From the NCBI GenBank assembly GCA_902762875.1, contig CACWPS010000005.1, positions 62,001-126,000 on the forward strand: 64,000 nucleotides of DNA, in the 5' to 3' direction. Positions 8,487 through 16,905 of the stretch are shown here, piece after piece; the stretch's first letter is position 1, and each line of letters opens with the position of its first letter. The stretch is from Oscillospiraceae bacterium. GTDB taxonomy: Bacteria > Bacillota > Clostridia > Oscillospirales > Acutalibacteraceae. Both the position numbers and the translations under genes were made by a program. The notes beneath the pieces are model-generated. The model was given only the letters and a program-made list of their open reading frames with translations. It was not told the origin of the DNA and did not search any database.

Positions 8487-9579
8487 AAACAGTAACGACT
8501 CCGAAATAAGCCTTAAAATGAAGGCGCATAAGGCGATTTCGGTTATCCAGTTTAAGCTTGAGGGTCAGCTTATAAGCGAGCATCCCGAACACAATATGGG
8601 GCATAGAAGACTGTTGCACAAAATCGATTTTGCGAAGGGCACTGTTGAGCTTTACGGCAAAAGCTATAAGCTTTGCGACAGCAATTTCCCCACGGTAAAC
8701 CCCGATTGCCCTTATGAGCTTACCGAGGAGGAAAAAGAGGTCGTAAGAAAGCTCCGCTATGCCTTTGTAAGCTGTGAAAAGCTGAAAAAGCATATAGGTC
8801 TTCTGCTCAGCAAGGGCGGTCTTTATAAGGTGACCAACGGCAACATACTCTTTCACGGCTGTATTCCGATGACCGAAAACGGCGATTTCAGAGAAATTAA
8901 TGTTTTCGGAAAACCGCTTTGCGGAAAGGCTTTGTATGACAGTCTTGAAAGCTGTGCGCGCAAGGCGTTTTTATCGGTAAACGAGGCGGAACGAAAAAAG
9001 GGCAGGGATATACTCTGGTTTTTGTGGAACGGAGCGGATTCCCCCCTCTACGGCAGGGATAAGATGACCACCTTTGAAAGGTATTTCATATCGGACGAAA
9101 GCACCCATACCGAGACAAAGGATATTTATTATAAGCTTATAAACAGGGAGGAGACAGCCGAAAAAATATTTGCCGAGTTCGGCGTTAAGGGCGAAAACCG
9201 ACATATTATTAACGGTCATGTCCCGATACATCACACAGAGGGCGAAACCCCCGTAAAATGCGGCGGAAAGGTCATTATTATAGACGGCGGCTTTGCGAGC
9301 CCCTACCATAAGGTGACGGGGATAGCGGGGTATACCCTTATCTTTAACTCCTACGGGCTTATGCTCACCGCCCACGAGCCGTTTAAAACTGTCAGCGAAG
9401 CAATAAAGAACGGCACGGATATGCAGACCCACAGGGTAGCTTCCCAAATGTGTAAAAAAAGAATCCTTGTGGGCGATACCGATAACGGCGCCAAAATCAA
9501 GGAAACAATAAATGACCTAAAGGAGCTGATAAACGCCTACCGCTCGGGCGAGGTGCGTCAGGATAAGCATAAAATGTAG
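8452..9579 (+). pseudogene. fbp: fructose-1,6-bisphosphatase class III, 5' half deleted
   Basis: The protein matches the C-terminal part of the Firmicutes class III FBPase, which makes fructose 6-phosphate in gluconeogenesis: YDPC, HKAISVIQFKLEGQ, FPTVNPDCPYELTEEE, HGCIPMTENG, GADSPLYGRDKMTTFERYF and INGHVPIHHTEGE. The usual length is about 640-670 aa; only about 375 codons remain. Family-like sequence continues upstream of the first ATG (8518) to about 8452, then stops abruptly where the integrase remnant begins on the other strand. The lost half holds the metal-binding phosphoesterase motifs (DIHGE, GDIYDRGP, GNHD type), so the product cannot be an active FBPase. Either a deletion or an assembly join explains this. 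Confidence 0.82.
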
Positions 9580-9619
9580 TTAATTTTAATACACCGAGGG
9601 GACATTTATTACAGAGCAA

Positions 9620-10066
9620 TTATTCCGTTGTATCGTTTTCCCCGTACCGTTCGCTAAGGGTCAGGAAGACCGCCCGCATTGTATAGGCGACAAGGGCTAA
9701 AAATACGAATGTGCCGCCGACAATGTAAAAGGGAAGATAAAATCTTCCGGCTATAAGGGTTATAACGGAGATTGCAAGGCAGCAGGCGGATATTATTTTA
9801 AAGCCCATGGAATTGTCTGCACAAAAAATATTGTCTGCACAAATTCTTTTAATAATTTTTCTTAGCTGAATCAGTGCTATGCCGAGAATCGGTGCGCAGG
9901 GATAGCAGGTTACCATAATGGTGGCGGGCAGGCTTTGGGAGCGGTGCATAACCTCCACATACCATGAAACTCCGAAGGGCAATAATATTGCCGCAATAAC
10001 CAGCGCACATATAAAAACATCGGCAAGAATAAGGCAAAGGCGCAGGGCCTTTTGAGCTTTCGGCAT
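9620..10066 (-). CDS. DUF2975-like four-helix membrane protein
   Basis: Membrane protein of 148 aa with four hydrophobic helices (about residues 10-32, 48-68, 88-107 and 113-135). The pattern and length resemble DUF2975 proteins, which are usually followed by a small Xre-type regulator; none follows here. Function unknown. It is divergent from the sortase operon and convergent with the fbp remnant. Confidence 0.6.
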   Translation of the reverse strand: MPKAQKALRLCLILADVFICALVIAAILLPFGVSWYVEVMHRSQSLPATIMVTCYPCAPILGIALIQLRKIIKRICADNIFCADNSMGFKIISACCLAISVITLIAGRFYLPFYIVGGTFVFLALVAYTMRAVFLTLSERYGENDTTE

Positions 10067-10174
10067 AAGCGGTTTCCTCCTAAGAAGCAGAATGTTACCT
10101 AATAATTATATAACCTTTTGGCATTAAAAGCAAGTGCACAAAAAAATTATTGCAAAAATGTTGCTTTTTTCGTA

Positions 10175-10203
10175 TTGACTTTTTAATGTGTGAATAGTAT
10201 AAT
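10175..10203 (+). promoter_or_regulatory. promoter of the sortase operon
   Basis: TTGACT at 10175-10180, 17-base spacer, TATAAT at 10198-10203, about 40 bases before the ribosome site CGGAG at 10233. Confidence 0.75.
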
Positions 10204-10279
10204 TTGTTCATAATGGTATATTATAGAATGAACGGAGAATGCGGTAACGGAAAAGTCACATAAAAAACTATGGATAGTT

Positions 10280-11005
10280 TTGCTTGTTGCTTCGGTTATC
10301 TGCCTTATCGGCTGTGCTGTGTTTTTTGTCGGTATGAAGCTTCAGTCCGACAGAATGGAAAGCCTGCGTTCGCAGGTGGCAGTAAGCGATGACAGCGTTT
10401 CTCAAGGGGTTAATTTTGTAGAAACTCCTGTTGATTTTGATGAGCTTAAAAAGCAGAATTCCGATATATACGCCTGGATAAATGTTCCGGGAACTTCGAT
10501 TGATTATCCTGTTTTAAGACGTGAAGACGACAATTCATATTATCTTAACCACACGGTGGATAAAAAGAAATCCATATACGGCAGTATTTATACCGAGAAT
10601 TATAACGGTGATGATTTTGCCGATTTTAATACCGTAATTTACGGTCATAATATGAAGAACGGCACAATGTTCGGAACCCTCAAAAAATATAGGGATAAAA
10701 CCTTTTTTGAGCAAAACCGATATATAAATGTGTATATGCCGGGGCGTATTATGAAATATCAGATTTTTGCGGCGTATGTTTGGGATAGCAGGCATATTCT
10801 TTTGAGCCTTGATTTCAACAATGAGGACATACGAGAGGCTTATATAGATATGATTTTTTCCACCAGAAAGATGAACGCTAATATCGACAGCGATTTACCT
10901 GTTACTAAGGACGACAGAATTATAACCCTGTCAACCTGTACGGGTAATGATGATGAACGGTATCTGGTTCAGGGAGTTTTAATATATGACAGCAGAGAAC
11001 AGTAG
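10280..11005 (+). CDS. class B sortase
   Basis: Membrane-anchored transpeptidase that joins surface proteins to the cell wall. One N-terminal transmembrane helix is followed by the sortase beta barrel. Catalytic residues, counted from the TTG at 10280, are H123 (VIYGHNM), C220 (TLSTCTG) and R227 (DERYLV). The helical insertion before the cysteine (residues about 180-205) marks class B. The start is uncertain: the only well-placed ribosome site (CGGAG, 10233-10237) is six bases before a GTA codon at 10244, which would give V/M-TEKSHKKLW; no ATG, GTG or TTG lies there, so either GTA is used, one base differs from GTG, or the TTG start applies. It overlaps the LCP gene by 20 bases. Confidence 0.92.
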   Translation: MLVASVICLIGCAVFFVGMKLQSDRMESLRSQVAVSDDSVSQGVNFVETPVDFDELKKQNSDIYAWINVPGTSIDYPVLRREDDNSYYLNHTVDKKKSIYGSIYTENYNGDDFADFNTVIYGHNMKNGTMFGTLKKYRDKTFFEQNRYINVYMPGRIMKYQIFAAYVWDSRHILLSLDFNNEDIREAYIDMIFSTRKMNANIDSDLPVTKDDRIITLSTCTGNDDERYLVQGVLIYDSREQ

Positions 11006-12017
11006 CGAAACAAAAACTCCGAAGCATAAAGCACCTCAAAAGCATAAAAAGCTTATCATTGCCTTATCGGTTATTTTGGCGGTAATATTAGGTTTGGTTT
11101 CGGCATTCTTCATTGTTCGCAAGGTCGGCGAGAACGCCTTGAGAAAAAGACAGGAAGAAATGCAGGTGGGCTTCCCGTCGGGAAGCGCAGATGTTCCTGA
11201 TGATGCGGACGCTTATTATAACGGAGTGGCTTATGATTATAACGACAGGCTTATAAATATTCTTCTTTTGGGGGTGGATAGGAATAACCCCAATGTGTCC
11301 GAGTCGCATCAGGCGGACGCAATTTACCTCATATCCTTGGATACGGATGCAAAGTCGGTCAAGGTTATAGCGGTGTCACGCAATACGGTTACGGCAGTTG
11401 ATACTTACGATATAAACGGCAGTTATTTTTCCACGGCAGAGCAACAGATATGCCTTGCCTACACATACGGAAGTGACGATAAGGCCTCTTCGGAAAATAC
11501 TCTCAAGGCGGTTTCAAATCTTCTTTACGGCGTGCCGATAAGCGGATATTACACCGTATTTATGAATTCCATTGCGGATATCGTGGATGCGGTGGGCGGT
11601 GTGCCGGTCACCGTTACAGAGGATTTAACAGGCATTGACCCGAGAATGAAACAGGGCGCAGAGGTTACGGTCACGGGTAAAAACGCCGTGAGCTATCTGC
11701 AATACAGGGGGGATAGCAACGCCCCCAGGCTTGAGAGGCAAAAGGACTTTATCTCAAGCTTTATTGGCAGAGCTAAGTCGGCAATGCTTAAGGATTTATC
11801 TCTCCCGCTTAAAATGTATAATAAATTAGCGGAAAACACGGTTACCAATGTAACCTCCGCAAGCGCAGTATACCTTGCATCTGAAGCGCTTAGTGCTGAT
11901 TTTCAAATTATCGGAATTGAGGGTGAATCAGGATACGACGGTACCTATGAAACCTTCGTCCCTTACGAGAAACAGCTTTATGAAACAGTTTTAGATGTAT
12001 TTTATAAAAAGCAATAA
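10986..12017 (+). CDS. LytR-CpsA-Psr (LCP) family phosphotransferase
   Basis: LCP enzymes transfer undecaprenyl-linked polymers (teichoic acid, capsule) to peptidoglycan. The protein has a Lys-rich cytoplasmic N-terminus, a transmembrane helix at about residues 24-45 and an extracellular LCP domain with LLGVDRN, the QADAIYLISLD strand, VSRNT and YLQYRGDSNAPRLERQKDF, which carries the arginines that grip the pyrophosphate. At 343 aa it is of normal length. Located between a sortase and its likely substrate, it suggests a small cell-wall decoration operon. Start ATG overlaps the sortase stop. Confidence 0.88.
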   Translation: MTAENSSETKTPKHKAPQKHKKLIIALSVILAVILGLVSAFFIVRKVGENALRKRQEEMQVGFPSGSADVPDDADAYYNGVAYDYNDRLINILLLGVDRNNPNVSESHQADAIYLISLDTDAKSVKVIAVSRNTVTAVDTYDINGSYFSTAEQQICLAYTYGSDDKASSENTLKAVSNLLYGVPISGYYTVFMNSIADIVDAVGGVPVTVTEDLTGIDPRMKQGAEVTVTGKNAVSYLQYRGDSNAPRLERQKDFISSFIGRAKSAMLKDLSLPLKMYNKLAENTVTNVTSASAVYLASEALSADFQIIGIEGESGYDGTYETFVPYEKQLYETVLDVFYKKQ

Positions 12018-12037
12018 ATTTTGAAAGGAAAATTGAT

Positions 12038-12742
12038 ATGAAAAAGGTATTAGCAGTTCTTTTGACAGCAATTTTGGCATTTACAGCCCTGACGGCTGTA
12101 GCCGAAACCCCGTCGCCCGAGAAGTCGAGCGGTGTAATCGTATCCGTTTCGGGTAAAGACGCAGACGGAAATGCACTCAAGCTCGCAGTAGAGCCTACTA
12201 AAATCGGGCAGAGCACCTATACTAAGGCGCTTGACAACCTCAAAAAAGAAGTTGGCGACGATAATCTTAAGATTGTTGACCAGAAGCAGCTTGTTTTTAA
12301 GGAAGGTAAGGATCCTAAATTCCCGCTTACCGTTGACTTGAGTGTTCCCGGCGTAAAGCCCACATCAAAGGTATATGTTCTCTTCAAGGCCGGTGAAAAT
12401 CAGGCTGAGGGACTTTCCAATAAGGCTGCTGACGGCGAGGTTATAGGACTCTCCGCTGCGACAAGCTTTAAAATTATTAATCTTGCCGAAACCGATTTAG
12501 GCGGCGTAGAAAAGCTTGATGCAAAAGCAGGTACAGATAAGGTAACCGTTACATTTAATGCCCTCGGTGAGTTCGTTCTCGTAACCGATGCACAGACTGT
12601 AGCAAGTATTGCCGAGGCGGCTAAGGATGATACAAAATCACCCCAGACCTCCGATAAGGCGACTCCCGTTATGGTTGCTTTATTTGCTGTAGTAGCAGTT
12701 GCGGCAGTTGTTTCTGTAAAGAAGCTCAGAACTAACGCATAA
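12038..12742 (+). CDS. secreted sortase B substrate with SPQTSD sorting signal
   Basis: Surface protein of 234 aa. A signal peptide (MKKVLAVLLTAILAFTALTAVAE) ends near residue 23. The middle is a Lys/Asp-rich beta domain that I do not recognise. The C-terminus is a classic sorting signal: SPQTSD at about residue 201, a hydrophobic helix and a KKLRTNA tail. SPQTxD/NPQTx motifs are read by class B sortases, and the sortase is encoded two genes upstream, so this is its probable cognate substrate. Ribosome site GAAAGGAAA precedes the ATG; a terminator follows. Confidence 0.85.
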   Translation: MKKVLAVLLTAILAFTALTAVAETPSPEKSSGVIVSVSGKDADGNALKLAVEPTKIGQSTYTKALDNLKKEVGDDNLKIVDQKQLVFKEGKDPKFPLTVDLSVPGVKPTSKVYVLFKAGENQAEGLSNKAADGEVIGLSAATSFKIINLAETDLGGVEKLDAKAGTDKVTVTFNALGEFVLVTDAQTVASIAEAAKDDTKSPQTSDKATPVMVALFAVVAVAAVVSVKKLRTNA

Positions 12743-12780
12743 TAGTTGGGGCAAACGGTCAGAATAAATCTATTTTTACA

Positions 12781-12818
12781 GGCAGCAGCGTAACCGCTGC
12801 TGCCTGGTTCTTTATTTT
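12781..12818 (+). terminator. terminator of the sortase operon
   Basis: Perfect ten-base stem GGCAGCAGCG / CGCTGCTGCC with loop TAAC, then a T-rich tail. Confidence 0.8.
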
Positions 12819-12824
12819 AGGGCT

Positions 12825-13583
12825 TTAAATTTTATAAATTCGGTTTTGTTTGGCATACTCTGTTGGAGTAAGCCCTGTTTTTTCCTTAAAAAGCCGACAA
12901 AAATGATATTGGTTTGAAAAGCCGCAAAGCCCTGCGACTGCGCCCACCTTTATAAAGCCGTCAGATAAAAGCTGTTTTGCCTTATTTATGCGTATGTCCA
13001 CTATAAACTGCTTAGGTGTGGTTTTATATGTTTCGGTGAAGATTTTTCTGAAATAAACCTCGCTTATACTGCATTTTTCAGCCAGCTCGGCATTTGAAAG
13101 CTTAGGATTCTGATAATTGCGTTCGATATACTTTATCGCAGGCAAAATCACATTCTGCACCGAGCTTTCGGTTGAGAGTCGGTGCAGAATACCGTAAAAT
13201 ACGCTCATCATTTTAGCTCTGTTCTCCTCAAAAAGGGACAGAGCTTTCATTTTTTCAAAATCCTTTATATATGTATCGGAGCTTTGGATAGGTAATGAGA
13301 TTACTTCATCACACAAAAAATCTTTGCAATCAAAGTTTATAACGGGAAATATTCCGCTTTTATTGCCGTAAAGGGAATAGCTCCTGCCTTTAGGAAGAAT
13401 AACCGCATGCTTTTCGTCGGAGACCGCCTGTTTTCCGCCCATTTCATAGGTAATTTTCCCCTCAGCACAAAAGGAAAGACCGTAGCTTTTTCTGTTTCGT
13501 ATTTCTTCTTTTCTGCCCCTGGGAGAAGAGACAGTAAACAGCTCTTTAATATCCGTGACGGTGATTTTATTAAGCGTATTCAT
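12825..13583 (-). CDS. AraC family transcriptional regulator
   Basis: Regulator of 252 aa. The C-terminal 100 residues hold two helix-turn-helix motifs (LAEKCSISEVYFRKIF and VGAVAGLCGFSNQYHFCRLFKEKTG, the latter an AraC signature), ending in LTPTEYAKQ. The N-terminal part is a cupin-like effector domain. It is divergently transcribed from the SDR operon starting at 13756 and probably controls it; repeated GTATC-type sequences at 13662-13688 between the two genes could be operators, though this is inference. Confidence 0.9.
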   Translation of the reverse strand: MNTLNKITVTDIKELFTVSSPRGRKEEIRNRKSYGLSFCAEGKITYEMGGKQAVSDEKHAVILPKGRSYSLYGNKSGIFPVINFDCKDFLCDEVISLPIQSSDTYIKDFEKMKALSLFEENRAKMMSVFYGILHRLSTESSVQNVILPAIKYIERNYQNPKLSNAELAEKCSISEVYFRKIFTETYKTTPKQFIVDIRINKAKQLLSDGFIKVGAVAGLCGFSNQYHFCRLFKEKTGLTPTEYAKQNRIYKI

Positions 13584-13696
13584 AATGTATCCGCTCCAAA
13601 TGCTTGTTTTTATTTATTATAAATTCTTTACTTAAAAAAAGCAATTAAAATATCCAAAAGAGTATCAAAAACATCAAAACGGTATCGTTTTACGCA

Positions 13697-13725
13697 TTGC
13701 TTTCGGAAAGAGATTTATTTATAAT
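13697..13725 (+). promoter_or_regulatory. promoter of the SDR/AroD-like operon
   Basis: TTGCTT at 13697-13702, 17-base spacer, TATAAT at 13720-13725. Two GTATC-containing half sites lie just upstream, a usual place for an AraC activator. Confidence 0.65.
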
Positions 13726-13755
13726 TAAATAAAAAAACCAAAGGGAGTTGGCAAT

Positions 13756-14508
13756 ATGGAATTTAAAGGGAAAACGGCAATATCCACAGGTGCGGCATCC
13801 GGTATGGGACTTTTGTTCGCAGAAAACTGGGCGGATTTAGGCGGCAATGTTGTTATGTGTGATGTGAATGAAGAGGTACTTAACCAAAAGGTTGCCGAAA
13901 TCAATGCTAAAAACAAGGGTAAAGCAATCGGGGTGATCTGTGATGTGAGAGATTATAAGCAGGTTTGCAACGCAAGGGATAAGGCAGTTGAAGTCTTCGG
14001 CAGTATTGATGTTATGTGCAACTTCGCAGGGGGAGCCGAAACAAGAATGCTGAGAGCAAGCGGTGAATTTCCCGATGTTCCGATTGAGGTTTATGACTGG
14101 GGAATAGATGTAAATCTTAAGGGTCAGTTCTATTTCGACCACGCTGTTATGAAGCAAATGCGGGAACAAAAGAGCGGGCTGATAATCAATATCGGTTCTA
14201 TAACCGGTGCAGAGGGCTGTGCAACAAATGTTGCATACTCAACCTCAAAAAGCGGCGCTATGGGCGGACTTACAAAATCATTAGCCCAGTACGGAGCAAA
14301 ATACGGTATTCGCTGTGTATGTGTCTCCCCCGGTCCCGTGCTTACAAGGGCCGCTATGGCGAATATGCCCACCCTTATGGGCAGAGCCGCCGAGCCCCAG
14401 GAAATAATAGATTTGGTTTTGTTTCTTGCATCGGATAAGGGTCAGTTTATAAACGGTGAAAACATATTAATAGACGGCGGCAGAAACGCCGCAAGCAGAA
14501 GGTGTTAA
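13756..14508 (+). CDS. short-chain dehydrogenase/reductase (SDR)
   Basis: Cytoplasmic NAD(P)-dependent oxidoreductase of 250 aa. The cofactor motif is STGAASGMG (a TGxxxGxG variant) near residues 11-19, followed by CDVRD, the CNFAGG version of the NNAG strand, the catalytic serine in NIGSITGAEG and YSTSKSG for Tyr-x-x-x-Lys. The C-terminus ENILIDGG is typical of classical SDRs. Substrate unknown. First gene of a three-gene unit with an AroD-like protein and a second SDR, so a cyclic polyol or quinate-like compound is possible but unproven. Confidence 0.9.
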   Translation: MEFKGKTAISTGAASGMGLLFAENWADLGGNVVMCDVNEEVLNQKVAEINAKNKGKAIGVICDVRDYKQVCNARDKAVEVFGSIDVMCNFAGGAETRMLRASGEFPDVPIEVYDWGIDVNLKGQFYFDHAVMKQMREQKSGLIINIGSITGAEGCATNVAYSTSKSGAMGGLTKSLAQYGAKYGIRCVCVSPGPVLTRAAMANMPTLMGRAAEPQEIIDLVLFLASDKGQFINGENILIDGGRNAASRRC

Positions 14509-14510
14509 TT

Positions 14511-15269
14511 ATGGAATACGATTTTTTTAATCACGAAAAGGCAACCCTTACCGTTATGGTGCAGGCGGATAATCCCGCAAGAATTAAACAGCTTATGGAT
14601 AAGGCTATCCCTGCGGGGGCAGAAGCCTTTGGAATACAGTTTGAGCAGATGCTCCCCGAGCACAGAAAGCCCGAGGTTTACCGTGATTTATTCAGCTACG
14701 CTAAGGGCAGACCCTCGTATGTTACAAATTACCGAGACAGGCAAAATGCGGGAAAAAGCGACGAGGAACTTTCTGACGAGCTTGTGGAGCTTGCCGAATG
14801 CGGTGCGGATTTATGCGATGTTATGGGTGACTATTTTGATAGACAGCCTGACGAGGTGGCGGTAGACGAAAATGCGATAAATAAGCAAATGGAGCTTATA
14901 AACAGGATTCACGAAAAGGGCGCAAAGGTGCTTATGTCCTCCCATATTATGAAATTCACCCCCGCCGAGAGGGTGCTTGAAATCGCACTTGAGCATCAGC
15001 GCAGGGGAGCGGATATTTGTAAAATAGTTGTTGGTGCCGACAATATGGAGCAACAGCTTGAAAACCTTAAAATAATAAATATGCTCAAGGAAAAATTAGA
15101 TATTCCCTTCCTTTTCTTATCCGGTGGGGAGTGCAAAATGCTTAGAAGAGTGGGCGGAGAGGTAGGCGCTTGTATGTATCTTTGCGTGTACGAGCACGAC
15201 TCCTTTTCAACCCTCACTCAACCGCTTTTAAGCGATGTAAAGCTTATAAGGTATTTATTAAACAAATGA
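14511..15269 (+). CDS. type I 3-dehydroquinate dehydratase family protein
   Basis: TIM-barrel enzyme of 252 aa resembling AroD, which dehydrates 3-dehydroquinate through a lysine Schiff base. The key residues are visible: Arg in VTNYRDRQ, the ADLCDV strand, catalytic His in MSSHIMKFTP, Schiff-base Lys in ADICKIVVGAD and an Arg in KMLRRVGGE. The segment FGIQFEQ replaces the usual E-x-R signature and the C-terminal loop is divergent, so the substrate may differ. Located between two SDR genes and controlled with them, it suggests a catabolic, not biosynthetic, dehydratase. The ATG at 14511 is two bases after the upstream stop; a GTG at 14502 is an alternative. Confidence 0.8.
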   Translation: MEYDFFNHEKATLTVMVQADNPARIKQLMDKAIPAGAEAFGIQFEQMLPEHRKPEVYRDLFSYAKGRPSYVTNYRDRQNAGKSDEELSDELVELAECGADLCDVMGDYFDRQPDEVAVDENAINKQMELINRIHEKGAKVLMSSHIMKFTPAERVLEIALEHQRRGADICKIVVGADNMEQQLENLKIINMLKEKLDIPFLFLSGGECKMLRRVGGEVGACMYLCVYEHDSFSTLTQPLLSDVKLIRYLLNK

Positions 15270-15291
15270 TTTATAAAGTAGGCTGATTATT

Positions 15292-16023
15292 ATGAAATTC
15301 GATTTCACAGGAAAAACAGCCCTTGTTACAGGTGCAGGGGCGGGAATCGGCAAAGCCGTAGCAATTATGCTTGCTGAGTTTGGTGCTAAGGTTGTGCTTG
15401 TTGATGTTGATACCGAAAAGATGGAAAGCGTCAAAAAGGAGATACAAGAATACACTAAGGATGTTATCGCCGTAAAATGCGATATAGGCAACGAAGCCGA
15501 AATTTACGAAGCGGTTAAAAAGGCGGAAGAGGCCTTCGGCGGTGTTGACATTCTTATAAATAACGCCGCAATCTGGAGATGCTGGTCCACCGTTTTGGAT
15601 ACACCAATCGAAGAATGGCGCAGGTATTTTGATATAAATGTTTTCGGAACGGTTAATTTTATTAAGGCTGTGCTGCCTAAAATGATTGAAAAAGGCCACG
15701 GAAAAATCGTAAATGTTTCCTCTGTAGCGGGCGTTTACGGCAACGCAAATATGGCGCATTATTCCGCCACAAAGGGAGCGGTAATTTCCCTTACAAAGGC
15801 GCTTGCGAAAGAGGTAATCGGCAAGGGTATATATGTAAACTGCGTATCCCCCGGCACCGTAAGCCCCGAGATGGATACCGCCTCACCTAATGAGCTTTCT
15901 TATCTCGGAAGACAGGGAACAAGCAACGAAAACGCCAGCCTTATATGCTTCCTTGCAAGTGATGACTCAGGCTATATCGTAGGTCAAAACATACAAATAG
16001 ACGGTGGCAGAAAGAAGATATAG
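15292..16023 (+). CDS. short-chain dehydrogenase/reductase (SDR)
   Basis: Classical SDR of 243 aa. TGAGAGIG near residue 12 binds NAD(P); LVDVD suggests preference for NAD. Catalytic residues are in NVSSVAGVYG (Ser) and YSATKGA (Tyr, Lys), with NNAAIW for the NNAG strand. The C-terminus is NIQIDGG. It is distinct from the SDR at 13756 and closer to the FabG-like mainstream. Probably catalyses another step of the same oxidation-dehydration pathway. Confidence 0.9.
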   Translation: MKFDFTGKTALVTGAGAGIGKAVAIMLAEFGAKVVLVDVDTEKMESVKKEIQEYTKDVIAVKCDIGNEAEIYEAVKKAEEAFGGVDILINNAAIWRCWSTVLDTPIEEWRRYFDINVFGTVNFIKAVLPKMIEKGHGKIVNVSSVAGVYGNANMAHYSATKGAVISLTKALAKEVIGKGIYVNCVSPGTVSPEMDTASPNELSYLGRQGTSNENASLICFLASDDSGYIVGQNIQIDGGRKKI

Positions 16024-16028
16024 CTGCC

Positions 16029-16796
16029 TTAAAAGCCGCTGTTTTTCCGCACCTCTTTGGGAGTAAGACCCGTATGGGATTTAAGTATCCTTCTGAAATG
16101 CGAGGCGGAGCTAAGCCCTATTAAGGCGCTTATTTCCTCGACGGTTTTGTCGGTGGTCAAAAGGTATTCAATACCCTTTTTGCACTTGGCCTTAAGCCGG
16201 TAGTCATTGGGAGTACAGCCCGCCTTTTCCTTAAACAGCATATAAAGATACGGCTCGCTGATAAATAAGCTTTGGGCTACCTCGGCTACAGAACAGTCGG
16301 TATGGCTTCTTATGTATTTCTTGGCACTTCTTACGATTTCGTCCTTTTTTGAGACGGGCTGGCTTTGCCTTAAATAAGGGATTATTTTTGCCAGAGCGCC
16401 GTAAAAAAGGCTGAGGGTTTCACAGCTTAAGGAATTGCCTTCGGTCGGGATTTTTAAAATCTGATTTTTAAGCTCTTTGTCACATTCGATAACCTGCAAA
16501 TTAAAATTCAGCTTTTCCTTAGCCTCGGTATTTGAAAAGCCGTAGGAAAGAAATTCTATCTCATCATCGCCGTACCAATAGGATTCATAGGGAAGATTTA
16601 CGGGTATAAAAAATATATCCCCCTCTTTAATTCGTAAGGTACGGTGATTTGATATAATTTCAGCCCTTCCCTTAAGCATACAGGCTATATAGTTCATAGG
16701 CGAGCCTTTTCGGTTATCTGTATAATGATACTTTTCAAAATGAATTCTGAGAAAATTAAAACTATCGGATGAAAAACTGATATTCATTGCATACAC
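16029..16796 (-). CDS. AraC family transcriptional regulator
   Basis: Regulator of 255 aa with an N-terminal cupin (IKEGDIFFIPVNLPYE strand pattern) and a C-terminal double helix-turn-helix (VAEVAQSLFISEPYLYMLFKE and ISALIGLSSASHFRRILKSHTG). It lies between two catabolic operons: its 3' end converges on the SDR operon and its 5' end diverges from the MDR/Gfo operon at 16906, which it most likely controls. Confidence 0.9.
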   Translation of the reverse strand: MYAMNISFSSDSFNFLRIHFEKYHYTDNRKGSPMNYIACMLKGRAEIISNHRTLRIKEGDIFFIPVNLPYESYWYGDDEIEFLSYGFSNTEAKEKLNFNLQVIECDKELKNQILKIPTEGNSLSCETLSLFYGALAKIIPYLRQSQPVSKKDEIVRSAKKYIRSHTDCSVAEVAQSLFISEPYLYMLFKEKAGCTPNDYRLKAKCKKGIEYLLTTDKTVEEISALIGLSSASHFRRILKSHTGLTPKEVRKNSGF

Positions 16797-16843
16797 CCCT
16801 CAAATTATTATAGAATCATACCCTTTTATTATATTATATTGTA

Positions 16844-16872
16844 TTGATTTAAAAAGTCAATTCAAATATAAT
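16844..16872 (+). promoter_or_regulatory. promoter of the MDR/Gfo-Idh-MocA operon
   Basis: TTGATT at 16844-16849, 17-base spacer, TATAAT at 16867-16872, 34 bases before the start codon, in an A/T-rich divergent region shared with the AraC gene. Confidence 0.7.
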
Positions 16873-16905
16873 AAAGATAAAAAATATTGTACGGAGGGTA
16901 TGTAA

